Positions 10,663-22,100 of a DNA stretch of 64,000 nucleotides are shown here, piece after piece. The position numbers were made by a program, and so were the translations under genes. The DNA is taken from positions 18,586,808-18,650,807 of the forward strand of contig NC_088301.1 of NCBI RefSeq assembly GCF_032854445.1. Direction: 5' to 3'. Origin of the DNA: Liolophura sinensis (taxonomy: Eukaryota; Mollusca; Polyplacophora; Chitonida; Chitonidae). The notes under the pieces are model-generated. The model was not told where the DNA came from. It saw only the letters and a program-made list of their open reading frames with translations, and did no database searches. Numbering within the stretch: position 1 is the stretch's first letter; each line of letters starts with the position of its first letter.

Positions 10663-10906
10663 AAGAAGGCGTCAATCTGGTCAGCCACAGGCATCCGCGG
10701 TCTCTTCTGTGAGCACGAGTGTTACCCTGCATGTCCCCCACTCTGAGGTACCCAACTGCACCCTAGAGCCAGGTACAGACCCCGTGACGTACTACAACAT
10801 GGTTGCCGATGAGGAGCATCCTTACGAGACTGTCCCTGAGAAGGAGTACGACAAGGTTCGGTTCTCCAGACTCGAAACCGACACCAACTCTACCAGTCTG
10901 ACATAA
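10663..10906 (+). CDS. Gene A: cytoplasmic tail exon, tyrosine-rich C-terminus
   Basis: The acceptor is TATTTCAG and the phase-2 junction reads V-RRRQ, a stop-transfer basic cluster directly after the TM helix. The roughly 80-residue tail has no enzyme domain and ends at TAA 10904-10906. It contains tyrosines in TYYNMV (a YxxM type), PYETV and EYDKV contexts within about 25 residues. Such contexts can dock SH2 proteins after phosphorylation (family knowledge; the partner is unknown). There is no phosphatase domain, unlike gene B. Confidence 0.7.
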
Positions 10907-11660
10907 AAAAAACATTTCCTTGCTTAATAATTGAAGCCGTTTTTAACATTATTTTGGTCCTCTATTTGTGGCATCCTTCTTTGCAGGCGCCAAAGCCGAC
11001 ATATTTTTGAGGCAGATTCACTGTAACTGTTTTGGGAGGACATCGGACACGACGCTCCACAGTATACTGGCACCGGGGCAACTAGCAGGCCTACTTTGGT
11101 TACGCTGTGGTGATGAGTGCCAACATTAAGAAGTACCCAGATTGCCGATGTTAAAGTTTTAAGAATGCCTTGACCCAACTCCATGTTGATCCCCACCGCC
11201 ATCCCCTCCCCATCAATGAATGCTTTATAAACTGTGGTTACGACACATGTGCCTGATAAAATGGTTTACATCGCAAATTATCGGTTATGTGTTTGTATTG
11301 ATGTATTAATCAGTATGCATTGATTCTATTTCCCTTGAAAACGAACGATTTGGTAAAACTTTGTGGCAACACTGTAGTATTTTCCTCAATAGAAATCTTC
11401 CCACTAGCTTTGTACATTCAGTTATATTTACGTTTATATACATGTACATGCAGGTTGTGTTATACCTGTTTTACTCATTATCCTTTTATGTGTTAATGCA
11501 CTTAAATAGTTTTAAAGAATCTAGTATACTTACTTCATTACTATCAGAGACAGAAAGGGTGTTGGAAAAACAAAAACATTGCTTACTTCAAAAGTGAAGT
11601 ATGCAAATATTACACATGAAACCATTGTAAATATAGAATAAAGATGAACAGACTTAATAC
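10907..11660 (+). other. Probable 3' UTR of gene A
   Basis: No further splice-compatible coding is seen after the stop. The first good AATAAA downstream is at 11637-11642, giving a UTR of about 750 nt. The minus-strand open frame at 10924-11202 overlaps it and has no recognisable domain. Confidence 0.45.
11637..11642 (+). terminator. Candidate poly(A) signal of gene A
   Basis: AATAAA followed by AGATGAAC, the first canonical hexamer after the tail exon on this strand. Cleavage would be expected 15-30 nt downstream. Confidence 0.45.
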
Positions 11661-13005
11661 AGGATAGAAATGTTTGCCCTTATTTCAACGTTGTAGGCGT
11701 ATTGTTTGATTCAATTTACCCTGCGGAATTTATTGATTTTTTTTATTGTTTTATTCGGGGACAGGTTTTTAATTGTATGTGTTTAAGTGGGAATTGAAAT
11801 GGAATGTTGTGGGTGAGGGTATAGGAGTGATGAGTATAAGAGATTTAGGGTCTACCCTATTCTCCAAAAATTTTGATACTGAATTGTCTGAGAGATTTCT
11901 TTCTAGTCAAATTGGGGAACAACTTCATTGACGTTAACTTAATAATAACGTCAAGAATCATCTAACAGCTATGGATTCTGTCGTCCGGTAATCCTACCTG
12001 TCTGTTGTTGCTGTACATGCAAGCTTTTTTCTGATTAGCAGGTGACACGAGTGTGGCAGACTGGGCTTTAGATGTAGATTTTAGAAGTAGTTTCCCACAC
12101 TGTATACATACATTGTGATATTCAGCATCATTTGATTTCATGAGATTTAACAGTCAGCAATTAGCAACCTACTGTTACGTCTCACCGAATCAAATGCCAC
12201 GGGTGCCCGGATGGACGACAACAGCGTCGTCTTGGGTATTTTCTCCGTTGACAGACGCTGACATACGCCTGTGTTATTGTCCGAAGCGGGAATATTTATT
12301 ACGTGTGCTGTTTCGTAACACAGATCTTCTCGCCAAGAGGCAATGATATGTTTAATAACACCATTTCCAACATTTAAAAACCAAAAGAAATGGCCCACTT
12401 GCTTCAACTCTTAAGACAACAAATAAAAAGCACTGCTATTAATCACATAGCATATAAGCCCACAGATGTTTTGTAAGCATATCCGTTTTACAAAATCAAT
12501 TCATGTTTTATTTACATTAAAAATTTTCTGTTCACCTTTTTCCTTTAATTTATGATCATTGAAATCAAATATAGTATATCTAATTTATGCAATTGTCTGT
12601 CGGCCCATTTTCAAAAACCTGAAAACTGATCTGTTCGGTGTAAATCACCGTTGTGAAACATTTTGGGCACCCTCATATTCAATCAAAACAGGAGTGTTTT
12701 CGATAAACAAGCGATATGCACACGTTACGTGTGGAAGTTTGTCACCAAATATTCATAGATCTCAATGTAGCGTCTTAGCTGTTTGTCTTTATCAAGATAA
12801 GTAGTTGTTCTTTTCACACCCAGATATAAAAATAGGAAAATAGTTAGAAAAGAAAAACACGGTGCATTGCTACCGTCACAGAACTGATCTTAAGTACAAC
12901 ACAAAACAACAACAACATAGAGTGGTGAGGGATGTAGTAGGCCTACAGTGTAAAGTATTATCGGGTAAGGCTAGACCAAAGTGAAGTTTGACTTCAGTGA
13001 CGTTG

Positions 13006-14526
13006 GGTCCTGAATGTGTCAGGGGCATTCCTCCTCGTCTAGCATACTTTGGGGCATGACTTGGTTAAAGTCCGGTATGATTTTCATTGCCTAAAGTTTG
13101 ATATGACTTTGCCTGGATATAAGTTGACCTGGGTACATGTGTACGAGTTAACTTGATCCCAATCAAAAATGTGATAGCAGTACAGTTCAACATTAGCGTC
13201 AGTGTAGCCTTAACAAGCTTCATCAGTTTTGTTTAAGGCCAACTTCGGTATTACTTTGTCAGGTTGTGCCAAATGGCCAGTGAATAACAACACTCAGAAG
13301 GGCCTGTGTCTCCATTACATATTGCGCAATATGCACGACTTCCGGCTTGTTGCTTTTGTAAACACACAGGCATCATTTTGGCTGCATGAAGAAATCACGC
13401 CAATTCTAAAACTTATTTGCGTTGAACGCAAGTGCTTTTATGAGGTAACTAATTCAGAGTTAGATATCGTGACAATGTTGTGAACTCTTACCTGTCCTAC
13501 ATTCAAAGTAAACTAACTGAAAGTCAAAGTTGGGCATATGTATACAATAGGCTTACACTGGTGTAGGGCTTACAGTCAATGCTCTCTATACACTCTACTG
13601 GCCAAATCAACATAACATCACGTGACTAGCCCACATAGAGTCCACATATTCTGCATCTCGAGTACAAATAATGTATGTGGAGCATTGAAAGATGATTTTG
13701 TGTTCTGTGTAATAGGATTCAATTCGACGTCCTTTTCTAATGTGTATCGCGTAGGCTGAACTTCATTCTGTGGTAAAACCTGTACGGGACAAGTCCGTCG
13801 AACAGATCACCGGGTACTTGCCAAAGGCCTGTGGTTTATTAATGAGCAGATACCAAATGTAAAAGAAGACTGTGTTACATGTACAGTGGATATACTCGTG
13901 ACATAAATCTATAGGACAAAGTTTAAAACAAGTTGTACACCAACCACATAGGAAATAAGAATGTATATACAGTAAGAAATTAGGATGGAGTCATGCAAAG
14001 GCACCTCTAAATTTAGCTGAATGCAGGTGTTTTAATACATACTTTTTATTTATTGATTTGTTTATTTATTTTTCATTAGTGTTTTCATTTACTGTACGCT
14101 GTACTCAAGGATATTTCATGTATACCACGGCGAGCAGCACTATAGTGGGTAGAACCCGGAGGAATCCACAGCCATTCGCAGGCTGCTGGCAGAATTTACC
14201 ACGTACGACCGGAGAGGAAGACAGCATGAGTTTGACTTAAACTACCAATGATCGCATTGGTGAGTGCGTCCTAAAACATGCCGCGCTACCACGCTAACCA
14301 CCAGGCCACAGAGGCCCCGTTTTATATACATACCTCGTCCATATTTACTTGCATGCAGGAGAACAACACTCATTGTGAATTCAACAAAGTAAATACATTT
14401 CGTGGAATCTCACTGACAGTCTAGTTCGTGTAATTATGACTTGTAACGTTGGTTAAGATCGTCACACAAAACACAGGATCTGACAAATGCTAGACGAGGA
14501 GGAATGCCCCTGCCACATTCAGGACC
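13006..14526. repeat. 39-bp inverted repeat pair, 1.5 kb apart
   Basis: Bases 13006-13044 and 14488-14526 are reverse complements with one mismatch (core CATTCCTCCTCGTCTAGCA). The interior is AT-rich, contains a SINE and has no transposase ORF. The right arm interrupts a repeat that is continuous at 5165 and 47820, so it looks inserted there. It may be the ends of a non-autonomous element or two oppositely oriented copies of a short repeat. Confidence 0.55.
14042..14318 (-). mobile_element. SINE family A, near full length
   Basis: Antisense copy running from a TTTATT-rich tail through the GTACGCTGTACTCAAGGATAT and CCGGAGAGGAAG blocks to a degraded tRNA-like head that ends in CACAGAGGCCCC. 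Many differences from the copy at 31661 mark it as older. Confidence 0.75.
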
Positions 14527-16084
14527 CTTTGGTATATTCGTGTAAGGATAGGTAAGAAAATCCGTACATCTGCATCCACTATGTGTTTGCTGAAACACCA
14601 ATGAATTTAAGTTAATAACAAAGATGTGGAAACCAATTTGGAATTTTTGCGAAGCGATTCATTTCAACAATCAGCGCAACTTATTTTCTAAGCTATCATT
14701 TTACACTAAGTTTGCACAAAAGGCTATATAATTTGTAAGACTATACACACATTTAGTGAGGTTGACACGTGGGCCAAATGTTGAACTCTCACGACTTTTG
14801 CTATTAAACAGGAAGACATCGACTTGGATAGGCATTCTAAGTAATTCAACACTAATTATGTCGCGTAAATTGCAAAAAACATCACCACGTATTTTACATC
14901 GCACTGCTTACGCTTACGCCGTGGTGTTTAGCATTCAAGCATACAGATGATCATGTTTAAAATTTACCTGAGGTAAATTGACAAGATTTCATCCATGATC
15001 AAGCTGTCGTCGATGCTCTGGTTTTACTCTTCACACTAGATCCTTTCATATTTAACGCAGTTTCGACCAATGAGGTTAAACTAGATTACAAAGCCTGGAG
15101 AATGATTAGTACCTGATTTATCTCCCAGGCACAGGAGTTATAACTATGTTAAATTGGATATCATATAGTACAAAAAATGGAGAAAAATCTGGATAGAAAA
15201 AATGGCATTTATAAACTCAGGTTTAATAAAAAGCAGTGTTGAAAAATAACATGATCAACTTTTGACTCAAGGATCACGAAGCAAACTTACCCTAAAGTCA
15301 AAATTTCACATTATTTTAAAAGTGTTATTTCTTACGTAATAATGTCAAAATATTGCTTAACATTGTAAATTTTGACTCAGTTACTGTGAACCGAACTTCA
15401 GCTTTAAAATACTGAAAGGAACATACACGGGTTAATGACTGAAATTTGGACTGAAGCCTATGATCGCTTTTGTGATCTTGGAACAACGAAAGCTGAATCG
15501 TTTCAGGCTACGTTCCCATTGTGCATCGATGATTTTGTGGAAATGTATGGGCCCATGTGGACATTGGGTAATCGTTTTTTCCCGATGCTTATGTGTGACG
15601 GTAAGGATAATTACCGATGTTTTTCCACTCATGTGTTTAATAGCTGGGGGTGTGAGATTTCAGAACTGTCCCTGCTTTGCAGATGTGTAAATGACAATTT
15701 AAAGCAACCATTTAACCGAAATAGTTCAGACATATCATAACATGTTTTGTGTATAGCATGGGTCACTGTGACGTATAAGCAGGTACAGGCTCACAAAGAA
15801 AACATTGCATGACACTCGTAGAGAAAATGATTTGACAAATACAACACAAAAGAGTAGTAGTTAACCAGACCTACCTGTACAGAGTGTGTGTTGTTATTTC
15901 TCTCACACATTTTACATCAGATTTTACTTAAGTGAGAGTTAGCCGATAACTTCCTGATTCGTAGGTATGACAACCACCCGTTTTATGCAGGAATTTGGGC
16001 TTAGTTTAGGCTGAAGTAGAACAGTCTGTGTAGATTAGCAGACAGATCGGTGACAACATCCAGACTGACTGTCTCCTTCTACCA

Positions 16085-16157
16085 ATGACCAGGAATACAT
16101 TCACGATGAAACAACAACTTCTACTTTTCACCATTTTGATATTTCGAGTAGTCAAAG
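16085..16157 (+). CDS. Gene B exon: start and signal peptide
   Basis: ATG at 16085 opens [20 protein letters not shown] and then RVVK before a GTATGA donor in phase 1. The second Met (16106) gives a cleaner signal peptide (MKQQ plus a hydrophobic core). Phase 1 matches the first EGF exon. No other in-frame exon with a better start is seen upstream. Confidence 0.72.
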
Positions 16158-19100
16158 GTATGAGCTTTTACCCACAATATCTGTGCATGTGTTGGCAAGT
16201 ATGACTAAATGATTTCGGAACAAATGCTTTCAGTGTTGACAACTTTGTGTAGTCAGCAAAGACTCGTGCTTTTAACTTAATTTGACTCTTTATCCTTGTA
16301 TGTTATTTACTAAGTCAGTACATTCCTTGTAATCGCTTCAGATGATGCGTAAGGTAGCCCCTACAGACCATCACACTCTCCATTTCTAACAGTCTGTAAT
16401 TTGTTCGCACTTCAGTTGACGGACAGACGTGTCGGTTTGGATACAATTGTCGGTACATTTGTAACTGTGCCGGGAACTGTGACCCTCAGGCAGGCTGTGC
16501 CGGGCCTTGCGCCAGGGGCTGGGACGGGCCTAAATGCCAGAGACGTAAGTATTAAACCCATTGTCACTAGCTAATAGACAACTGTGTTGGTTTTGTTCAT
16601 CCATTCGGCATGACTGCAACTGTGTAAAAAATACTGTACCTCAGGCTGCGACGGGCTTACACTGATCATACACATTGTCATAGACCCAAATACTAAACTG
16701 GTAATTATATTCAGCTGAGCTCCAGTTCTCATCGCCCCGTGAGTATGACTGTAAAACTGTTAAGAACCTAAGGCCTGAAAATGAGTCAGAGACAAGTCCC
16801 AGAGGAGATAATACATTGTCACAGTCCTGCAGGTTTTTATCACATTCTTGTCGTGACTCTGAGTTTGACTCTGACCCAGATAATCACTCTGTAGGTGTTA
16901 ATGTCATTTTATATTAAATGTGATGACAACACAGCATTTTGAGTAAGACAAGTGACGTTCACTATTTTGCAACTATTATCACAGCACTTTTTCCGAATTC
17001 TACGTAAGCCCTGGTGCTAAGAGTGTTTACATTACTATTTTTAAACATATACATGAACTGATTAAAACCATAACTGGGGTAAAGTGACATGAGGCCGGAT
17101 TTGACCTGCAGTGTGTGTCAGCATTTGCCTTTTAAATACACATGTATCATACTGTCTTCACTGCTTTGTTTGTACGCTCCATACCGTAGTCTGTTATATT
17201 GAACACACCGATACACAATACGATTTGACCAGTCCTCACTATTGGTTGACGTGGTCATGTATGTTTTAACAACAGTTCTCTAGGTTTCGTCTACACACTT
17301 GGTATGTCTGTGATTGTATGACCTTGTGACCCAGACGATAAACAGTTCTCTAGGTCATGACTACACTCTCGGGAAGACTGTGACCCAGACGATAGACTAT
17401 TCTATAAGCCATGACCACACTCTCGGTATGACTGTGACCCAAAAGATAGACAACCCTGTAGGCCATGACCACGCTCTCGGTATGACTGTGACCCAGACGA
17501 TAGACAGGTATCTAAGCCATGACCACATTCTTGGTATGATTGTGACCCAGACGATAGACAGTTATGTAGGCCATGACCACATTTTCGGTATGATTATGAC
17601 TGTAACTGGGTTTTTGACCCATCCGATATACAGCTCTCTGGGTTTTGACCACACTCTCGGTATGGTTGCGGATGTATCTGGAATTGTGAACCAGATATGG
17701 CAGTTCTCTAGGCATGGCCACACTCTCGGTATGACTGTGACCCTGACGATAGACAGTCCTGTAGACCATGACCACACTGTCGGTATGACAGTGACTGTTT
17801 CTGGGTTTTTGATCTAGGCGATAGACACTTCTCTTGGTAATGACCACGACTCTCAGTATGACTGCGAATGTATCTGGAATTGTGACCCAGACGATAGACA
17901 GTTCTGGAGGCCATGACCCAACTTGTCATGACCGTGACCCAGACGATAGACAGTTCTCTACACCATGACCACACTGTCGGTAAAGCTGTAACCCAAAAGA
18001 TAGACAGTCCTGTAGGCCTTGAATATAAGCGTCAAGTCCGACATTCATATACCATTCGTAGTCCGTAAAGGGCGTTCCAAGTCGATAATCGCAAGATACA
18101 TTTCCAAAACAAAGTTTAACACTAACTCCCAAAGACAAAGGTATGTAAAAAATTATACAAATAAGAAACAAAGCCGGTAACACACAAGAGAGAAACGGTC
18201 ATAGGTTTTCAATGATGCTGGGCAGACAATGAATATTCCAGGCATTAATTCCATATCAAAGTTCAAATTCGTAGTCCGTGAATGAGTTCCATGTCACTCT
18301 CCGTATGACTGTGACCCAGAACATAGACAACTCTCTACGCCATGACCACACTATCGGTATGACTGTGACCCAGACGGTGGACAGTGTTGTAGGCCATGAC
18401 TACACCCGTGGTGTGACTTTGATTGTAACTAGGCTTGTGACCAAGACAAGTCTGGCAATGACTGTGACGCAGACAATAGACAGTTCTTTGGGCCATGGCC
18501 ACACTCTTGGTATGACCGTGACCCAGACGATAGCTAGCTATCTAGGCCGTAACCACACTCTGGTATGACTGTGACCCATGCGACAGACAATTATGTAGAG
18601 CGTGACCACACTCTTGGTATGACTGTGACCCAGACGATAGACAGTTATCTAGACCATGACCACACCCTCTGATTGACTTTGACCCAGACGATAGACAATT
18701 TTCTAGGTTATAACCAATCTCGGCTTAATCTGGGATTGTGACCCAGTAACCATAATTAACTCGGTAAGAGTGTGACTATTTCTGGGCTTGTGACCCACAC
18801 GATAGACAGGTCTTTAGGAAGTCATGATTCGCATACGATAAACAGTTCTCCAAATTATGATAATGCTCTCGATATCATAATTATATAAATATATCTGGAC
18901 TTGTCTGGACCACACACTTGGCATAACCTTGATTTTGTGGACTTGTGACCCAGACGATAGACAGTCCTCTATGGCATGACCACACTTTTGGCATGACTGC
19001 GAATGTATCTAGACTTTGGTCTAGACCCTTGGTGTTACTTTGATTGTATCTAGGCTTGTGACCAAGACAAGTCTGGCGATGACAGTGACGCAGACAGTAG

Positions 19101-22100
19101 ACAGTTCTTTGGGCCATGGCCACACTCTTGGTATGACTGTGACCCAGACGATAGCTAGCTATCTAGGCCGTAACCACACTCTGGTATGACTGTGACCCAT
19201 GCGACAGACAATTATGTAGGGCGTGACCACACTCTTGGTATGACTGTGACCCATACGATAAACAGTTCTCTTGGTCATGACCACACCCCCAGTATTGCAT
19301 CTGCATCTGGGCTTGTGACCCGGACAATGTCGAGTTCTCTAGGATATATCTGTAACTGTATCAGGTCTTGTGCCCTAGACCATATACAGTTCCCACATTA
19401 TGACCACATTGTCGACATGACTACGGCTGTATTAGGTCTTGTGACCCAAACAGTTCCCTATGCTATGGCCACGCTCTCGTTATGAATACATTGACATAAT
19501 ATGTAATATTTACTTAGGAATGTGTCGATTTTAATTCTTAGGCAATGTGGCTTTGAATCAACCGACGAGCCAGTCTTCAAACTTTTTATCCTACACTTCT
19601 GGATATGCTGTGGACGGTGTTGTGGGTCATTCTCTGGAGCAAACACGTTGTACTCACACAGGAAATGATGACCAAAGCTGGTGGATGGTGACACTGGACG
19701 AGGCGCACAGCATTTACAGATTCCAGATCTACAACAGAAAAGGAAATTGTGCAGTCACATGTAAGTGACACATTACTTGTTGAAAAAACTAAAGGACCAA
19801 ACTTGGTTGGCCTACTCCATATTCCATAATTGCATAAAGAACACATATTTCTCATAAGAGGTGTTTAGAAGACTTCTGTAATCGTATCCCTTACCCCACA
19901 ACCCCTGTAGAATGTGTTACCTTTCGTGCAAGCTTAAAGGGATATACCATATTGTCACTTTGTTTAACAATATCATTGTCAGCGCGTTCTATAGCAATGA
20001 AAAATTACCGGAGCCTTTGACTAATAGTTATTTTAGGGTTAGAGGGTATTTTAACGTGGATTGAAAGGCTTAAATTGTCAGGCAGCAAGTAGCAACGATT
20101 CTCAACGCTCCAGAATCTTTTTTAGCATTTCTGGAATAATGGATTTTTCTAATCGGCAGCGTTGCCTTACAAGGTTCTCCGTGTTTTTAAAATGTTTGCC
20201 AGTGAGCAATTTGACTGCTCCGTCGGCCAAATCCAAGGAGTGTAAATGCTGAAAAAAACTCGGTGTACTTATTCTTCCAAATAAGTCTAGACCAGTGACA
20301 GCTAATATATTCTAGACCTGTGACGGCTAATAAATTACAGTTAGCATCACTGCATTTTTACCTAATTCTGCTTAACGTGTTAGGAGACGTTGTAGCATAC
20401 AACCGAATCGAACCGTCAGAACACCCGTATCATTTCGATTTTATCGCATTCAACGAGTTGTAAGCTTGTCGAGTGGTGCATTTGCATGCTACAAATAGCG
20501 GAGACCGGAAGATCAAGTCGCTTTAAGTTTTTACGCTAAGAGTTATCTCACATTGTGTCATCAGCCACAACCATGTCCGAAAAAGCGTTAAGGCATCAAC
20601 CAGAAAATGTAAAATCGCCAGTCTTCATATTACTTTCTACGTGAGTACAACCCACTGTCATGACTAACGTTTACTTAAGAACGCTAGACCATAGCAGCGG
20701 AGCTGAACGAGACAACTCCTTTGCATGCGTATTTTGTCGAACGCTACAAGTTGAATATTACAAGTTGCTACTACAAATCGCATCGTGAGAACTGGCCTAT
20801 AGTTGCGAGCATTTGGCAGCTTTCACATAGACGTCGCTGCTCTGGTTTTATTCTCTATGCAGAAACAAATCACACTGTTCCAAACGCATAGTTGTGGTCC
20901 TCTCTTTAGGGTAGTAGTTCCTGGCCCATAATGTTGTGGGCAGGGCGAGTAAATAGACCCTTAAGCCTTAAGCTTGTAATACAGGGAGGTGTACAACCGG
21001 TTGAAGTATACAATCGGCTAAAGAAGTTAGTGGGGAGTGGGCCTAATGTCCTAAAGGGACTAATCAATGTCTCTAGAGATGTCTGGAATGTTACAGTGGT
21101 TACGCAAACTGTGAAGGAGCAGCTGTTGACTAGCGGCTTCTCATTCAAAGGGGTAGATTGTCCAATATATAATGTGGAGGAGCAAAGGCTCCTGGTTAGA
21201 TCTCGATGTCCGATCGAGGTGCCCGATGACACTATTCGAGGTTTGATGTCCCGGTATGGCACCGTCCATCACGTCAGCCGGGAACATTACCTTTTTGATA
21301 GGTCACTTGATAATGGTATGCGCCGTATTTACATGAGTGGTGTGACCGAGATCATTCCACAATCAATTTCGGTTGGGAATTTTAGAATTCCTTTGTGGTA
21401 CAGAGGTCAGGTCCGTGCCTGTCACATCTGTGATAGCGCAGAACATTTCAAGGCCGACTGTCCTTTAAAGGATAAATGCCTCAAGTGTAAACAGGCAGGC
21501 CACTTTCGAAAAGACTGCCCGCTGAGCGGTGAAAATGACAATGGCGATAATGACGATAACGATTGCAATGATAATGATGATGATGATAAAGACAGTAATG
21601 TTAATGAAGTTGAAGGTGACAATAAAGATGAGAATGAAGGTCGAGGAAATGATGATGGTAATTATAGTGAGGGACATGGGAATGATATGGAAATTGGGTT
21701 TCTGGCGAATCTGTTCCTTCCAGTCAACAAAATAAAGGGACTTTGGATAACTCTGCTGCTGACAACGAGGAAGCTGGAGAGTGGCAAGTTGTCACTAACT
21801 CCATGTCCTTCAGCAAAAAGATTCGAAATAAGCGCATTGATGCTACAAATAAGGTCAGGAAGTTAAGCGAATCGCCAGTAGTAGGTGGGCCCCAGAGCCT
21901 TTGCCAGGCATCTCAGACGTCAAATAGCCTGAAGTGGGTTGTCGGTATGAGTAAAATCTCGAATTCCTCCTCACCCCCTAGATCGTCAGATATTTCGAAT
22001 ACTACCCCATCCTGCATTAAGGAGACGCAATCTAGTGACGTGACACCCTCCAAAGGTGCACTTGGTAAGAGCCCGTCCTTATGGGGTAGCACGTTCAGCC

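Larger units (their letters stand above)
11661..16084. other. Intergenic region between genes A and B
   Basis: No protein family is recognised. Contents: a 39-bp inverted repeat pair (13006 and 14488), a full-length SINE A (14042-14318), an R1 repeat (14962-15070), a fragment at 14460-14490 related to 5150 and 47805, and short open frames such as 15435-15740 (101 codons, no known motif). The promoter of gene B should lie just left of 16085; no TATA box is evident. Confidence 0.5.

Noticed and set aside
15435-15740. 101-codon open frame upstream of gene B
   Set aside because: No motif or homologue recognised, and three frames overlap on both strands. Cannot be separated from chance.
17314-18568. 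Long open frames on both strands in the 54-bp array
   Set aside because: They arise from a period divisible by three, lack splice context and domains, and lie within a gene B intron.
21422-21735. Ser/Ile/Met-rich frames opposite and alongside ORF1
   Set aside because: Shadows of the Asp/Asn codon tract of LINE ORF1.
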